From: Butyricicoccus pullicaecorum
Lineage (GTDB): Bacteria; Bacillota; Clostridia; Oscillospirales; Butyricicoccaceae
Direction of reading: 5' to 3'
NCBI GenBank assembly: GCA_018366195.1
Contig: JAGZIN010000027.1
Coordinates: forward strand, 1 to 29,935
Length of the DNA stretch: 29,935 bases
Both the position numbers and the translations under genes were made by a program. Shown here piece after piece: positions 1-8,165 of the stretch. Every line of letters begins with the position of its first letter. Position 1 is the stretch's first letter. The notes under the pieces were generated by a model. The model searched no databases and was not told the origin of the DNA. It saw only the letters and a list, made by a program, of their open reading frames with translations.

Positions 1-3000
1 GGTTGCTTCCCCTGCCTGCTTTGCTGTGACAGTGACAGAACGCTTGTCTGGAGAAGGCTCGATTCCAACAGCCTGCGCATTCCCTTCAATCGTCCATTGA
101 ACGGTATCCGAATCTGCATTGGATACGGTTGCTGTAAGAGTTCCTGTTTGACCTAGGGTAAGAGGAAGGCTGCTTGGCGTGATTTGAATGGTTGGCGTAG
201 GCTGTGGCGGTGGGGTTTCCCCTCTTACCGTTACCGTACAGGTATCGGTTTTCTGTCCGTCTGCTGTTGTGGCTGTGATGGTTGCACGGCCGCCCGCCTT
301 GACTGCTCTGACCAGTCCGGTTTGGTCTACGGTAACATCGGTTGAGCTACTGCTCCAAGTCACCTTTTTGTTTGTTGCGTTCATGGGCTGGATTTCAAAG
401 CTGAGCAGCTGCTCCTGTGCCACATCGAGTTCCAGCGTTTTGGGAAGAACCGTAACACTGGTAACCGGAACCGCTGTGCCTGCGGCTTCTGTCACCGTAA
501 CCTGACAGGTTGCGGTCTTGTTGCTGCCGTCCGCGGTGGTTGCCGTAATGGTGACAGGATTTGTCGTTTTTTGCTTTGCAGTAATCCAGCCGGTGTCACG
601 CTCAACCTCTACAAAGGTAGGATTGTTACTTTGCCATGTTACTTTTGCATTGGTTGCATTATCCGGTGTTACACTGACCAGCAGCTGTGTGGTTTCATTT
701 GCTTTCATGGTCAACTGCGTGGTGTTGAGCTTGATTTCAGTCACTGGAATGGTATCTGTGACCTGAATTTCACAGGTGGCATTCTTGCCGCCGACAGTCG
801 CAGTGATGGTAGCAGTGCCTTGCTTTACCGCTGTAATTTTACCAGTAGAGGCTTCCACTGAAACGCTGTCAGAATTGCTCGACCAAGTCACATCACGGGC
901 AGTTGCATTGTGCGGGGTGATGATGGCGGACAGCTGAGAGGTCTCTCCAACCTTTAAGGTTTTATTCGGCGCATTGATGGTAACAGACTGTACCGGAACA
1001 TCGGTTTCAGACACGGTCACGGTACAGGACGCAACATGACCGCCTTCTTCTGCAAGTGCGGTGATGGTAGCAGTACCAGCAGCCTTCGCTGTCAGCGTTC
1101 CATCTTGGGATACGGATACGATATTGTCTGCATTACTTGTCCAAGTCACCTTTTTGTTCGATGCGTCCTGTGGCTGGAATATTACGGTCAGCTTTGCAGC
1201 AGCATCTTTTTTCAACACCAGTGTTTGGGTATTGAGACGGATACCGGTCAGCGGCTTGTGACTGGACAGAATCTCCAGAGAAGACTGGGCAGAAGCAGTG
1301 TTGTAAATATCTGCACTGCCTGTACTTGGTTTGTAGGCTGCCTCAATGGTATGCGTTCCAGTGGACGGCTTTGGAATCTCCAATACCGCTATGCCGTAAT
1401 TGATTTGCGGCTCGGTGGACTGTGCCTTCTGGTCTACTTGGAATGTAACCGTACCGGTTGGTACAATGCCGTTTTCCACACCTTGCAGAGTTGCCTGCAA
1501 GATTACATTGCCATTCTGTGCAAAGGAGTGGGAAAGTGCGATGCTGGGGGTTGCCTTTTGAATGGTAATTTGGGGTCCGTCTATTGTTTTGGCTTGATAG
1601 GTATCACCCTCTGCAACCTGAACTTCGGTTGTATAAGTACCGGGGAGGAGCGGAGGCTGGTCGAGCGGCGTCCCATCTTTTTTGTAGACAACAGAAAATT
1701 TGGGATTGGAAATCGTGAGATTCGGGACAGTGACCGTCACATTCTGTGGGGTATATGTAACAGAAGAACCATTATAGATTTTTGTAATCGCAGAATCGTT
1801 CATTGTTACTTGAGGGTCTGCCTTGCTAACTGTGAGATTGGCTGTCCCCGTAGAACCCTTGAGTGCGCCCAAAGCTGTGATTTTATCACCACCGCCATAG
1901 ACAACGGATATTTGGTTTTGACCTGCACGGAAACCATTGTCTGCGGTCACAGCAATGTCAGAAAAACGAATGTTTTCAGTTGTTACAGGTATTGGAGCGC
2001 CAACAGCTTTCCCATTGACATATAAATACGCATTATTCATGTCAATCGATCGATTGGAGAATGTCTGTGCTTTTGCAATGGAAGCTTCCACTGTGATTTT
2101 GTTGCCGAAAGTTGTAGGGGAAAGTTCCGTCACCTGAACCTTGCTATTCGGAACTCCGCTGTCTGGATTTTCCGGCGGAGCAGGAGGATCTTCTGTAACG
2201 GTTAGGTAAGCGGTAGTCGTAAGAAGTGCACCTGATGAACTGGGAGAAGATAAGATAATTGTATATTCACCAGGGGTTATTGGGACAAGATCTAGGGGAT
2301 TAATTTGTAAAACTGGCTTTGATGAAATCTCTGACGGCATAACATATAGGAGCAGATTGCTTCCATCATCTTCCCCATCAGGCAGATTCTTGTCATTTAG
2401 TTGGTAATCGAATACATAAGATTCAATATCAGTGATATCAGAAGAAGTGTCAGAACGAACTGTCAGTGGAAATTCAATGGGAGGAGGAGCAGGCGTATTT
2501 TCTTCATGTATGAAGTAGGATTGATTGATGGTTTGATGTGCATGAGCTGGCTCGATAGATAAATGATTTAGTAATGGAGTATCCGCAGCGTCGCCCAATT
2601 TTACAACCGCCCATCTAGTAGGGTCAGTGGTGTTTGTAAGTGTCCAGTCGGTTTGCGCCTGATGCGGGGTAAACTTAAATGTACCATTGCTATCCGCTGG
2701 AACTGTGACATAGGTATGGTCAGCCGTTACAATACCAGATGCTCCATTCCATGCGCCCTCTGTCTGGAAATTCAAGGTATCATTGAATGTCTTTGTAACA
2801 TTCAGCACACCATCTCTTTTGAGCGTCAATGTACCTGCGCCAGACAGGGTTTCCGTAGTGACGGATTGTATTTTGCTCAAATCGAGTTCCGCACCCTGTT
2901 CAATGGTGATGGTTTCAAAGTTACTGGTGCTGGTGTCTTTCGGCTGAATCGTGCCCTTTTTGACCGTTAAGCCGGAAAGATTCTTCAGTTCCAGATTGCT

Positions 3001-4296
3001 GGTCGGGCTGGAAACGGAAACGGACAGGTTGGTTTTGCCGCCGTTGCCAGTGTTGCCGTCAATCAGCATCGGCTCAGAGCCTGAAAGACGCAGGGGCAGA
3101 CAGTCAAAGTTCAGGTCAACCGTTCCGGATACCGTATACTTTGCCGCATCTGCTTCCGGCGGCGCAGGTTCCTTGACGTCCAGCATGTTGCCGGGGTCTG
3201 CTTCCTCGGCACCGCTGGCATAGACCTTGCCAATAAACTTGTTTGCAGTATAGTTTTTGCTTTCAATGGTAATTGTGACATCATCATCAAAAGAGCCGTT
3301 CATACTGCCTGCATAGATATTGCCAAAATGTACAGAGCTATATTGTGCAAGCTTGGGGTCGTCCATCTGAATCAGGATTTCGCTCTTGCTGCCCTTTTTG
3401 TCCGCTGCGTATGGCTGACCAGACTTTTCATAGAGCTGACCGCCAAACAAGTCCACTTCACGGCTGCCGTTGGCGCGGAGCACATTTTTGAGTGTTAAGG
3501 TATGTCCATTTGCAAAAATAGCATCATGCACACGGTTTTCAAAGTTTAGATTGACATTTTCAAAGGTGACATCACCGCCGAGCACGATACCGCCGGCACG
3601 AACCTGAAGCATTGCCGGATTGTTCGGGTCCTCGGACTTGATGGTAATATTCTTGTCAATGATATAAGGCAGGCTTCCGGTTTCGTTCAGAGTATTCAGA
3701 AATGCCTTATTCTTAATGATGATGGTACCGCCGGGCATGGTGTTTTTGACCGCATCATCGAACAGGTTGTATGGATTTGCATAGCTGCCGTCACCGGTAT
3801 GTGCATGGTTTCCGCCGGTAATGGAGGTATAGACTTCGTTTCGCGCGCGTGAGGTCAGCATCATAGACGGTGCTGCGGTCTCAGCATCGGGAACATCTTC
3901 CTGTGGCTGCTCGCTGGGCTGCGCAGGGGTCAGCGGAATTGCCGGAATGGTTTCTGATGGTGTGTCGGGCTGTTCTTCGGAATGCTCCGGCGGCACGGAA
4001 TCGACCTCCGGTGCTTGTTCCGGTGATTCTTCCGGTGCTTCCGGTGCACTCTCGTTTTCTGCGTCCAGTTCCGGAAGGATTTGAGGGGTATGCTCCGGAC
4101 ATACAAAGGTACAGCTTCCGGTCAAACCGCCACATTCTTCTGTGTGTGTCTCGTGATGGCTGCAAAGAGAGAACTCAGCATGCTCGTCTGTGGTTGGTGT
4201 GCTGGAATCCAGCGCCTGCACAGGCGGGCTTGCCATGCCAAGGAGCATCGCAGCAGACAGAATCGCTGAGACGGGGCGCTTGGGGGAATGGTTCAT
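1..4296 (-). CDS. Large secreted Ig-like (Big_2) surface protein, 3' end outside window
   Basis: An uninterrupted minus-strand frame of 1432 codons runs from an ATG at 4296, preceded by AGAGGA, to the left edge, so the C-terminus and any sorting signal are missing. Residues 1-24 form a signal peptide with a VQA-type cleavage end. Residues about 38-58 are Cys/His rich with an HTEECGG motif. Residues 60-150 form a Pro/Glu-rich linker. Residues about 155-480 resemble a beta-helix-like passenger (repeated I-T-I-x-S and L-x-L-K-N strands). Ig-like modules follow. One begins near residue 905 with IQKATPSIALS and resembles Big_3_5. At least five Big_2-type repeats start near residues 1015, 1104, 1184, 1279 and 1367, each with a V-T-W-x-S-x core and an A-G-x-A-x-I-T-A strand. 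The protein is probably cell-wall attached and adhesive, but its ligand is unknown. Codons around positions 1600-2600 are AT-richer than in the flanks, suggesting mosaic assembly. Confidence 0.9.
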   Translation of the reverse strand, partial: MNHSPKRPVSAILSAAMLLGMASPPVQALDSSTPTTDEHAEFSLCSHHETHTEECGGLTGSCTFVCPEHTPQILPELDAENESAPEAPEESPEQAPEVDSVPPEHSEEQPDTPSETIPAIPLTPAQPSEQPQEDVPDAETAAPSMMLTSRARNEVYTSITGGNHAHTGDGSYANPYNLFDDAVKNTMPGGTIIIKNKAFLNTLNETGSLPYIIDKNITIKSEDPNNPAMLQVRAGGIVLGGDVTFENVNLNFENRVHDAIFANGHTLTLKNVLRANGSREVDLFGGQLYEKSGQPYAADKKGSKSEILIQMDDPKLAQYSSVHFGNIYAGSMNGSFDDDVTITIESKNYTANKFIGKVYASGAEEADPGNMLDVKEPAPPEADAAKYTVSGTVDLNFDCLPLRLSGSEPMLIDGNTGNGGKTNLSVSVSSPTSNLELKNLSGLTVKKGTIQPKDTSTSNFETITIEQGAELDLSKIQSVTTETLSGAGTLTLKRDGVLNVTKTFNDTLNFQTEGAWNGASGIVTADHTYVTVPADSNGTFKFTPHQAQTDWTLTNTTDPTRWAVVKLGDAADTPLLNHLSIEPAHAHQTINQSYFIHEENTPAPPPIEFPLTVRSDTSSDITDIESYVFDYQLNDKNLPDGEDDGSNLLLYVMPSEISSKPVLQINPLDLVPITPGEYTIILSSPSSSGALLTTTAYLTVTEDPPAPPENPDSGVPNSKVQVTELSPTTFGNKITVEASIAKAQTFSNRSIDMNNAYLYVNGKAVGAPIPVTTENIRFSDIAVTADNGFRAGQNQISVVYGGGDKITALGALKGSTGTANLTVSKADPQVTMNDSAITKIYNGSSVTYTPQNVTVTVPNLTISNPKFSVVYKKDGTPLDQPPLLPGTYTTEVQVAEGDTYQAKTIDGPQITIQKATPSIALSHSFAQNGNVILQATLQGVENGIVPTGTVTFQVDQKAQSTEPQINYGIAVLEIPKPSTGTHTIEAAYKPSTGSADIYNTASAQSSLEILSSHKPLTGIRLNTQTLVLKKDAAAKLTVIFQPQDASNKKVTWTSNADNIVSVSQDGTLTAKAAGTATITALAEEGGHVASCTVTVSETDVPVQSVTINAPNKTLKVGETSQLSAIITPHNATARDVTWSSNSDSVSVEASTGKITAVKQGTATITATVGGKNATCEIQVTDTIPVTEIKLNTTQLTMKANETTQLLVSVTPDNATNAKVTWQSNNPTFVEVERDTGWITAKQKTTNPVTITATTADGSNKTATCQVTVTEAAGTAVPVTSVTVLPKTLELDVAQEQLLSFEIQPMNATNKKVTWSSSSTDVTVDQTGLVRAVKAGGRATITATTADGQKTDTCTVTVRGETPPPQPTPTIQITPSSLPLTLGQTGTLTATVSNADSDTVQWTIEGNAQAVGIEPSPDKRSVTVTAKQAGEAT

Positions 4297-4358
4297 ACGG
4301 TTATCCTCTTTTCGTTCATTAGAATACAGTAAAAAATATAACAAAAATATCCAAATTT

Positions 4359-4387
4359 ATCATACCGCGCCGGTGGGGAAATGTCAA
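4359..4387 (-). promoter_or_regulatory. Sigma-A promoter of the surface protein gene
   Basis: On the minus strand TTGACA (4387-4382) and TATGAT (4364-4359) are separated by exactly 17 nt. It lies about 63 nt upstream of the ATG at 4296. The -35 matches consensus fully and the -10 matches at 5 of 6 positions. Confidence 0.7.
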
Positions 4388-4431
4388 GGCAGCCCCCAAT
4401 CGGTTCAGCGAATGTGACAAGGAAAAAGGGG

Positions 4432-4464
4432 AAAAATCCTGCTGTTTTGTGAGCAGCAGGATTT
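4432..4464 (-). terminator. Intrinsic terminator after the hexuronate reductase gene
   Basis: A perfect 11-bp inverted repeat (4434-4444 with 4454-4464, AAATCCTGCTG type) has a 9-nt loop. Read on the minus strand it ends in a short U run. It starts 8 nt after the stop codon of the upstream gene and separates that gene from the surface protein promoter. Confidence 0.8.
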
Positions 4465-4472
4465 AGAAACAT

Positions 4473-6071
4473 TTATTCTCCGCAGTATTTGTGCAGGGTC
4501 TGGCGAACCGAACCCTTTCCGGCAATCAGTTCACGGAAATATTCGGTCACCTTGTCCGCCACACCAACTTCGTACAGATTGACTCCAAAAATCGGCTTTG
4601 AGGACAGAATCGGATACAGCTGTGCTTCGGTCACCTTTTCTGCGCCGAGTGTGATGCCTGCCAGATGCTTTTGCAGCATTTCCAGATTGGGGTCAGGGCT
4701 TAACTCGAAGGGCTGTCCGTTGTCATCGACACCAAGCAGATAGCGCAGCCAGCCAGCGAGCACCAGCGGGATATATTTGAGGCGGCATACGCGGTATTTG
4801 GGCAGAGGAGAATCATAATATCCTTCCAGTGTCTGTCCGAAGCGGAGCGCCAGCTTTTGCGAGGTATCGGTTGCAATCCGCTGTGGAGTATCGGGCATGA
4901 ACGGGTTGGGATAGCGCACGGACAATGCTTCATGCAGATATTCATGCGGGTCGAGAATTCCGGGGTCAGAAACCATCGGCATAGCTTCCAGCTCACTCAT
5001 GCGGGTAATGAGGTTGACGAGGTCGGTATCCTTCATTTCCTCATGGATTTGGGTATATCCCAGCAGACAGCCAAAGATGCCGAGCGCGGTATCATTCGGA
5101 TTGAGGCAGGTGCAGCCCTTCATGCGTGCGGTCCGGGAGACGATGTCCGAACGGGTGAAGATGACGCCAAGCTGCTCCAGCGGCGGGTGTCCCATGGGGA
5201 AATTGTCTTCCAGAAGCAGATATTGCGGCTGCTCCGTGTTGACAAAGGGGGCTGCGATGGTACCCTTTTGGGTTTCGAACGGCATCATGCCGTCAAGCCC
5301 GTCCTCTTTCAAACGCTTTGCGATTTCTGGGTCAGGGTGCGGCGTGATTTTGTCAATCATGGTTACAGGGAATGTGACTTGCTCGGAAAGATAGGAAAGC
5401 TCTGCTTCGTCAATCAGACCGGCAGCCTTCCAAGCATACGCGATTTCCAGCATGGACCAGCGCAGGCGCAGGCTGTTGTGCTGACAGTTGTCCATGGAAA
5501 CCAGCGCAATGGGCTGACCGCATGTGTGCATACGGTGCAGACAGAGTGCGGCAATGCGTCCGAGCAGGCTGATTGCCTTGGACGGCCCGTTTTGCATATC
5601 TGCGGCAACATCGGGATACAGATTTTTGTCGTTATCACGCAGGGGATATGCTTTTTCGGTCAGGGTAAAAGAAACCAGCTGCAAGCTGGGTGCTGCAAAA
5701 ATTTCCTGTACACGAGCATAATCTGTGGACAATGCCAGTGCTTCGGCAATGGAGGCAACGACCTCCTTTTTGATGCGTCCATCTGCATAGAGCGTGACGG
5801 CAACACAAAGGTTGTCATACGCGGTGTAGCAGCGCTCAATCAGTTCCTCGTCGAATGCCTCACAGCAGATGATGCCGGTATCCGTCAGTCCGGCGTTCAG
5901 CATACGCTGTGCCAGTACTGCCGGAAACGCGCGAAAAATATTGCCGGCGCCAAAGTGCAGCCAAGCAGGAGCGGCTTTTGTATGTGCACGCATTGCTGGA
6001 ATATCATAATGCGGCATGCGGTAGCTTTCCCAAGCCAGTGTATTCTGCAAACTCTCCAAATTTAGTTTCAT
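4473..6071 (-). CDS. Mannitol dehydrogenase family oxidoreductase (mannonate/fructuronate reductase-like)
   Basis: This 532-residue protein belongs to the polyol-specific long-chain dehydrogenase family. The N-terminal Rossmann part carries WLHFGAGNIFRAF (about 37-49), the usual dinucleotide-binding signature of the family. The length and the CLNP/FGCLLGY region resemble the Firmicute/Thermotoga UxuD-type D-mannonate oxidoreductases rather than the shorter E. coli UxuB. The expected role is NAD(P)H-dependent interconversion of fructuronate and mannonate in hexuronate catabolism, in the cytoplasm. This is inferred from the family, since no uxuA, kdgK or kdgA gene is nearby to confirm it. The catalytic block around residues 318-328 reads M-K-G-C-T-C-L-N-P-N-D-T: the Lys and Asn are present, but Asp stands where the family usually has His. 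Start: ATG at 6071 with AAAGGA 13 nt upstream, a rather long spacing. Other sugar-acid substrates (tagaturonate, mannitol) cannot be excluded. Confidence 0.82.
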   Translation of the reverse strand: MKLNLESLQNTLAWESYRMPHYDIPAMRAHTKAAPAWLHFGAGNIFRAFPAVLAQRMLNAGLTDTGIICCEAFDEELIERCYTAYDNLCVAVTLYADGRIKKEVVASIAEALALSTDYARVQEIFAAPSLQLVSFTLTEKAYPLRDNDKNLYPDVAADMQNGPSKAISLLGRIAALCLHRMHTCGQPIALVSMDNCQHNSLRLRWSMLEIAYAWKAAGLIDEAELSYLSEQVTFPVTMIDKITPHPDPEIAKRLKEDGLDGMMPFETQKGTIAAPFVNTEQPQYLLLEDNFPMGHPPLEQLGVIFTRSDIVSRTARMKGCTCLNPNDTALGIFGCLLGYTQIHEEMKDTDLVNLITRMSELEAMPMVSDPGILDPHEYLHEALSVRYPNPFMPDTPQRIATDTSQKLALRFGQTLEGYYDSPLPKYRVCRLKYIPLVLAGWLRYLLGVDDNGQPFELSPDPNLEMLQKHLAGITLGAEKVTEAQLYPILSSKPIFGVNLYEVGVADKVTEYFRELIAGKGSVRQTLHKYCGE

Positions 6072-6186
6072 ATCGTTTCACCAATCCTTTTCATATAATG
6101 GTCATGGTACATTTATTATAACAAATACCGCCTGTCTATGCTAGTGCTTTCGTACAATCCGCGAAAAAATCGCGCTTTCTGCGGAA

Positions 6187-6215
6187 TAGACGGCGCGGAT
6201 AGAATGTGTTACAAT
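6187..6215 (+). promoter_or_regulatory. Candidate promoter of the ABC-F gene
   Basis: TAGACG (6187-6192) and TACAAT (6210-6215) are 17 nt apart, 27 nt before the ATG at 6242. The -35 is weak (4 of 6). A small inverted repeat, CGCGA with TCGCG, lies just upstream near 6160-6174. Confidence 0.4.
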
Positions 6216-6241
6216 CAATGTGCACGGAAAGGAGAGTTGAT

Positions 6242-8026
6242 ATGCTTTTATCAGCCGAGCACATTGAAAAAAATTATGGAATGAAGCAGCTCGTTCGAGA
6301 TGCTTCTCTGTATGTAGATACCGGAGACAAGGTTGGAATCATTGGCATGAACGGTACGGGAAAGTCCACACTGCTGCGCATTTTGGCACAGGCAGAGGAG
6401 CCGGACAGCGGCACCGTACAGGTATTTCCCAATGTACGGATTTCCTATATGCCGCAGAATGCGGATATGAATGAACAGGCAACCGTATTGGAGCAGGTCT
6501 TTCTGGGATTGTCACAAGAATATCGGGAGATTGCCGCGTATGAAGCGCGTACAATGCTCAATCGTCTGGGAATTACAGACTACGACAAAAAAATTGGGGA
6601 GTTATCTGGCGGACAGCGCAAGCGTGTGGCGCTGGCGACCGCGCTGATACAGCCGGCAGATGTGTTGATTTTGGACGAGCCGACCAACCATCTGGATATG
6701 GAGATGGCGGCATGGCTGGAGGACTATCTGCGGCGTTTTGCAGGCGGTATGCTCCTCATTACCCATGACCGTTATTTTCTGGACCGTGTGGTAAACCGGA
6801 TTGTCGAGCTGGAGAATGGCAGGCTGTACAGCTATGAGACCAACTATGCAGGGTATCTGGACTATAAAGCAGAGCGCATGGAGATGGAATCGGCGAGTGA
6901 ACGCAAGCGGCAGTCTGTTTTGCGCCGCGAATATCAGTGGATTATGCGGGGCGCACGTGCCCGCGGCACCAAAAGCCGAGACCGCATTGCGCGGTATGAG
7001 GCGCTGCGCGCGCAGGAGACATCTGCACAAGCCGAGAATATCCGGATTTCTGCCCTGTCGGAGCGCATGGGGCGCAAAACGATTGAACTGGAACATGTCT
7101 GCAAAGGCTATGGTTCGCAGACTGTGATTGCGGACTTTTCCTATCATCTGACACGAGATGACCGCATAGGGGTTGTGGGGGTCAATGGTGCGGGAAAATC
7201 AACCCTGCTCAATCTGATTGCCGGACGGATTCAGCCGGACAGCGGTACCGTCTCTCAGGGGCAGACCATACGCATCGGTATGTTTTCCCAAGAGGGACGT
7301 GAGCTGGATTCGGAAATGCGTGTCATTGACTTCATTCGTGAGATTTCCAACAGTATCCAAACCGCTGAGGGCACGCTTTCAGCGTCTCAAATGCTGGAGC
7401 GCTTTCTGTTTTCGGGTGATTTACAGCATCAGAAGATTGGAAAGCTGTCCGGCGGAGAAAAGCGCAGGGTATATTTGCTGTCTATTTTGATGGAGGCACC
7501 CAATGTGCTGCTTTTGGACGAGCCAACCAATGATTTGGATATTGAAACGCTGATGATTCTGGAAGAATATCTGGAAGAATTTCCTGGAATCGTCATTGCA
7601 GTATCTCATGACCGCTATTTTCTGGATAAGATGGCAAGAACGATTTTTGAGGTGTGCAAGGGCGGGCAGGTGCGCCAGTATACAGGCAATTTTTCCGATT
7701 ATCTGGAAAAGCGTCAGCCGCCGGAAAAGCTGGAACTCGTTCGGGCAGAAAAGGCAGAAAAGATACAAAAGACAAGCCCTAAGCCCCAGAAATTGAAATT
7801 TTCTTTCAATGAGCAGCGGGAATATGCCGTCATTGATGCCGAATTGGAGGAAATTGCAGACAAAATCGCAGACTATGACACACAAATCGCGGCATCTGCA
7901 AATGACTATGTGAAGCTGCAAGAGCTTTTGGCGCAAAAAGAGGCGCTGGAACGCTTGCAGGACGAAAAAACCGAACGCTGGCTGTATCTCAATGAACTTG
8001 CGGAGCAGATGGAAGCGCAAAAGTGA
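6242..8026 (+). CDS. ABC-F family ATPase, Uup-like, duplicated NBDs
   Basis: A 594-residue soluble protein with two ABC domains and no membrane segments, the hallmark of ABC-F ribosome-associated ATPases. Domain 1 has Walker A GMNGTGKST (35-43), signature LSGGQRKR (121-128) and Walker B LILDEPTNHLD (142-152). The linker at 200-270 is Arg/Lys/Glu rich, like the P-site tRNA interaction motif. Domain 2 has GVNGAGKST (313-321), LSGGEKRR (402-409) and LLLDEPTNDLD (423-433). The C-terminal coiled coil (about 515-590, with KLKFSFNEQRE and a TERW motif) is typical of Uup-type members. The expected role is ribosome-bound ATPase in translation or ribosome rescue; members also confer antibiotic target protection, but nothing here shows that specifically. 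The ATG at 6242 is preferred over the in-frame ATG at 6206 because AAGGAGAG sits 8 nt upstream of it and the homologous N-terminus begins there. Confidence 0.93.
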   Translation: MLLSAEHIEKNYGMKQLVRDASLYVDTGDKVGIIGMNGTGKSTLLRILAQAEEPDSGTVQVFPNVRISYMPQNADMNEQATVLEQVFLGLSQEYREIAAYEARTMLNRLGITDYDKKIGELSGGQRKRVALATALIQPADVLILDEPTNHLDMEMAAWLEDYLRRFAGGMLLITHDRYFLDRVVNRIVELENGRLYSYETNYAGYLDYKAERMEMESASERKRQSVLRREYQWIMRGARARGTKSRDRIARYEALRAQETSAQAENIRISALSERMGRKTIELEHVCKGYGSQTVIADFSYHLTRDDRIGVVGVNGAGKSTLLNLIAGRIQPDSGTVSQGQTIRIGMFSQEGRELDSEMRVIDFIREISNSIQTAEGTLSASQMLERFLFSGDLQHQKIGKLSGGEKRRVYLLSILMEAPNVLLLDEPTNDLDIETLMILEEYLEEFPGIVIAVSHDRYFLDKMARTIFEVCKGGQVRQYTGNFSDYLEKRQPPEKLELVRAEKAEKIQKTSPKPQKLKFSFNEQREYAVIDAELEEIADKIADYDTQIAASANDYVKLQELLAQKEALERLQDEKTERWLYLNELAEQMEAQK

Positions 8027-8033
8027 AACGCAT

Positions 8034-8080
8034 AAAAAAACAGCCCTCGAAAGCAACTGATTGCTTCGGGGGCTGTTTGC
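8034..8080. terminator. Bidirectional terminator between convergent ABC-F and chemoreceptor genes
   Basis: Arms 8038-8056 and 8061-8078 form an 18-bp stem with one bulge and a CTGA loop. Read on the minus strand it is followed by a run of seven U, so it is strongest for the chemoreceptor transcript. On plus it ends in a short UUU. Confidence 0.8.
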
Positions 8081-8165
8081 CTGTCGGAACGTGAACACGA
8101 TAAGGTGTGTTTTTTTATGGTGTTCTGGCAAAGGCGGTTTGCCCTGCCAGATGCTGGGGACAGGT

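Noticed and set aside
1036..2025. 329-codon plus-strand frame opposite the surface protein
   Set aside because: The minus strand codes for Ig-like repeats throughout. The plus product is Cys/Arg rich without a domain.
3930..4080. Repeated TCCGG/TTCCGGTG motifs as a DNA repeat
   Set aside because: They are simply codons of the Pro/Glu-rich linker of the surface protein.
4857..6065. 402-codon plus-strand frame opposite the hexuronate reductase
   Set aside because: It is a shadow of the conserved minus-strand gene, with no ribosome binding site and no domain.
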